Part shown: one piece after another, positions 5,899-7,076 of the stretch
Layout: each line of letters starts with the position of its first letter
Numbering within the stretch: the stretch's first letter is position 1
NCBI GenBank assembly: GCA_902796045.1
Contig: CADBNQ010000347.1
Span: 1 to 7,076 of the forward strand
Direction: 5' to 3'
Length of the DNA: 7,076 nucleotides
Source: an uncultured Lachnospiraceae bacterium
GTDB taxonomy: Bacteria; Bacillota; Clostridia; Lachnospirales; Lachnospiraceae
Program-made: the position numbers and the translations under genes
Notes under the pieces: generated by a model
Database searches by the model: none
What the model was told of the DNA's origin: nothing
Seen by the model: the letters and a program-made list of their open reading frames with translations, nothing else

Positions 5899-5925
5899 AT
5901 GGCTAAAAAAGGAGTGATTGTATGA
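5899..5925 (+). CDS. Possible 8-codon leader peptide overlapping the transporter start
   Basis: The ORF encodes MAKKGVIV and its TGA overlaps the transporter ATG as ATGA (5922-5925), the arrangement of translationally coupled genes. The transporter's own ribosome site, AAAAGGAG, lies inside this ORF. No clear ribosome site precedes the leader ATG, and such a short ORF can arise by chance, so it is only a candidate. Confidence 0.2.
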   Translation: MAKKGVIV

Positions 5926-7076
5926 ATCATGTTCTGCAGACTATTCTGATCATATGTTTTAATTCAACGAAGATTTCGATCATCATCCCCAGGATCCTGT
6001 TCATCATTGGTGCCTGGAAGATGCTTGAGAAATCCGGGCTTAAATCCTGGTGGGCTCTGATCCCCGGGATCAGAGAGTATCAGCTGGCCCGCTGTGCAAA
6101 CCGCGAACCGGAAGGCCGGACTTACTGCGTTACCAACTTCATCATCACGATACTCCTGGTTATCATCAATGCTCTTTCCTGGGATCCTGATGCTTACTCA
6201 AAATCCCTGTCCGGTCTGCTTTACGCAGCCCTGATTGCTGCCGGGTTCATCAATCTGATCCACAATATCCGGATATTTCAGGGATTTATCCAGCTGTATG
6301 GCGTAAAAAAGCGCTGGATCCTGCTCTGCATCATTGATGAAACCCGCTTTATCCCCACCCTGGTCTGGGGCTTATCAGACAATTACCAGCCGCAGTGGAA
6401 GCTCCAGGATATCGAGGAGGCTATGGACAGGCTGGCTACAGAGGGCAGCGCTTCTGTCATGAAAGATGGCCTTACCGTCAACATAAAAGACCGGACTGTA
6501 CGGGAATTCTTCCGGAAGAACATGCTCCTTCGCGACATCCACATGGCCATCCCCCAGGGGCACCTGGTATTGCTTCTGGGCGGGTCCGGAGCCGGGAAGA
6601 CGACCTATCTCAATGCTGTCACAGGCTATGAGAAGGCCAATGCCGAAGTGCTTCTCAACGGGAACGACATGTATAAACATTATGATAAGATGATGTATGA
6701 GATAGGCTTTGTCCCCCAGACAGATATGATGCGCTATAAGGACACTGTCATCAATACTCTGATGGACACAGCCAGACTCCGGCTCTCTCCGGATATTTCG
6801 CCGAAAAAGACGAAGGAACATATAGAGGAAGTGATGGATATCTTCGGTCTCAAGCCCCTCAGGAACAGCAAAGTAGAGAAGCTTTCGGGCGGTCAGAGAA
6901 AACGTCTGTCGGTGGCTATGGAGTATCTTTCCAACCCCTCCCTCTTCATTCTGGATGAACCGGACTCCGGTCTTGACGGAGTCATGGCAAAGGAACTCTT
7001 TCACCGGCTCCGGAAGATCGCGGACTCCGGCAAGATCGTCATCGTGATCACGCACACACCGGACCGCGTAATCGAC
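5922..7076 (+). CDS. ABCG-like ABC transporter ATP-binding protein with N-terminal membrane region, 3' part off the right edge
   Basis: The first 385 residues are present; the frame is open to the right edge. Residues 1-150 hold about four hydrophobic segments (about 8-32, 70-87, 97-115, 131-150). The segment KMLEKSGLKSWWALIPGI (33-50) recalls small DUF5684-like membrane proteins. An ATPase domain follows from about 180: Walker A GGSGAGKT (220-227, Lys226), Q-loop Gln266 in VPQ, signature LSGGQRKRLS (321-330), Walker B LFILDEP (341-347, Glu346), D-loop SGLD (349-352) and H-loop His378. The signature followed by RKRLSVAMEYLSNPSLFILDEP and SGLD is typical of ABCG/ABC2-type exporters, although EPDSGLD replaces the usual EPTSGLD. 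The order ATPase first, permease after is expected for this class, so membrane helices probably continue past the edge. AAAAGGAG (5907-5914) is 7 nt before the ATG. It is divergent from the activase and its substrate is unknown. Confidence 0.88.
   Translation, partial: MNHVLQTILIICFNSTKISIIIPRILFIIGAWKMLEKSGLKSWWALIPGIREYQLARCANREPEGRTYCVTNFIITILLVIINALSWDPDAYSKSLSGLLYAALIAAGFINLIHNIRIFQGFIQLYGVKKRWILLCIIDETRFIPTLVWGLSDNYQPQWKLQDIEEAMDRLATEGSASVMKDGLTVNIKDRTVREFFRKNMLLRDIHMAIPQGHLVLLLGGSGAGKTTYLNAVTGYEKANAEVLLNGNDMYKHYDKMMYEIGFVPQTDMMRYKDTVINTLMDTARLRLSPDISPKKTKEHIEEVMDIFGLKPLRNSKVEKLSGGQRKRLSVAMEYLSNPSLFILDEPDSGLDGVMAKELFHRLRKIADSGKIVIVITHTPDRVID

Noticed and set aside
6375..7055. 226-codon minus-strand frame opposite the transporter ATPase
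   Set aside because: The plus strand carries a complete set of ABC ATPase motifs with a good ribosome site; the antisense frame has none.

Overview
The window looks like chromosomal DNA of an anaerobic Clostridia member (Bacillota), most plausibly Lachnospiraceae. The evidence is the strong AGGAGG-type ribosome sites, sigma-A-type promoters, moderate GC content, and the families present: a DUF1537 kinase, a corrinoid-activase-like ASKHA protein and an ABCG-like ATPase. No rRNA, tRNA, CRISPR array, phage gene or transposase gene is visible. The organism assignment is inference.

Layout: positions 1-5785 are coded on the minus strand and 5922-7076 on the plus strand. In minus-strand transcription order the genes are: (1) a ferredoxin-domain ASKHA protein related to reductive activators of corrinoid proteins (4253-5785); (2) a low-specificity L-threonine aldolase (3139-4182), 70 nt downstream and probably co-transcribed; (3) a 315-nt regulatory gap with a textbook sigma-A promoter, a tandem palindromic operator candidate and a 117-bp block of successive inverted repeats; (4) a GarR-type 2-hydroxy-3-oxopropionate reductase (1936-2823); (5) a four-carbon acid sugar kinase family (DUF1537) protein (480-1904); and (6) after a 158-nt hairpin-rich gap, the first 107 residues of a cyclase-family metal hydrolase that runs off the left edge. 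Across a 136-nt divergent promoter region, the plus strand carries the first 385 residues of an ABCG-like transporter ATPase with an N-terminal membrane region, cut by the right edge.

Functionally, genes 4-6 look like a small inducible operon for sugar-acid catabolism. The reductase interconverts tartronate semialdehyde and glycerate, or acts on a related C4 3-hydroxy acid. The kinase phosphorylates a C4 oxo/hydroxy acid. The cyclase-family protein is probably a metal-dependent hydrolase. The aldolase/isomerase partners known from threonate and erythronate pathways are not in the window. Genes 1-2 form a separate transcription unit. The activase has no corrinoid protein or methyltransferase beside it here, so its target is unknown.

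The most notable non-coding signals are: the composite inverted-repeat element inside the predicted 5' leader of garR; the operator overlapping the start of that transcript; a promoter that would begin the activase mRNA exactly at its ATG (leaderless); and an 8-codon leader ORF overlapping the transporter start as ATGA. No convincing intrinsic terminator was found.
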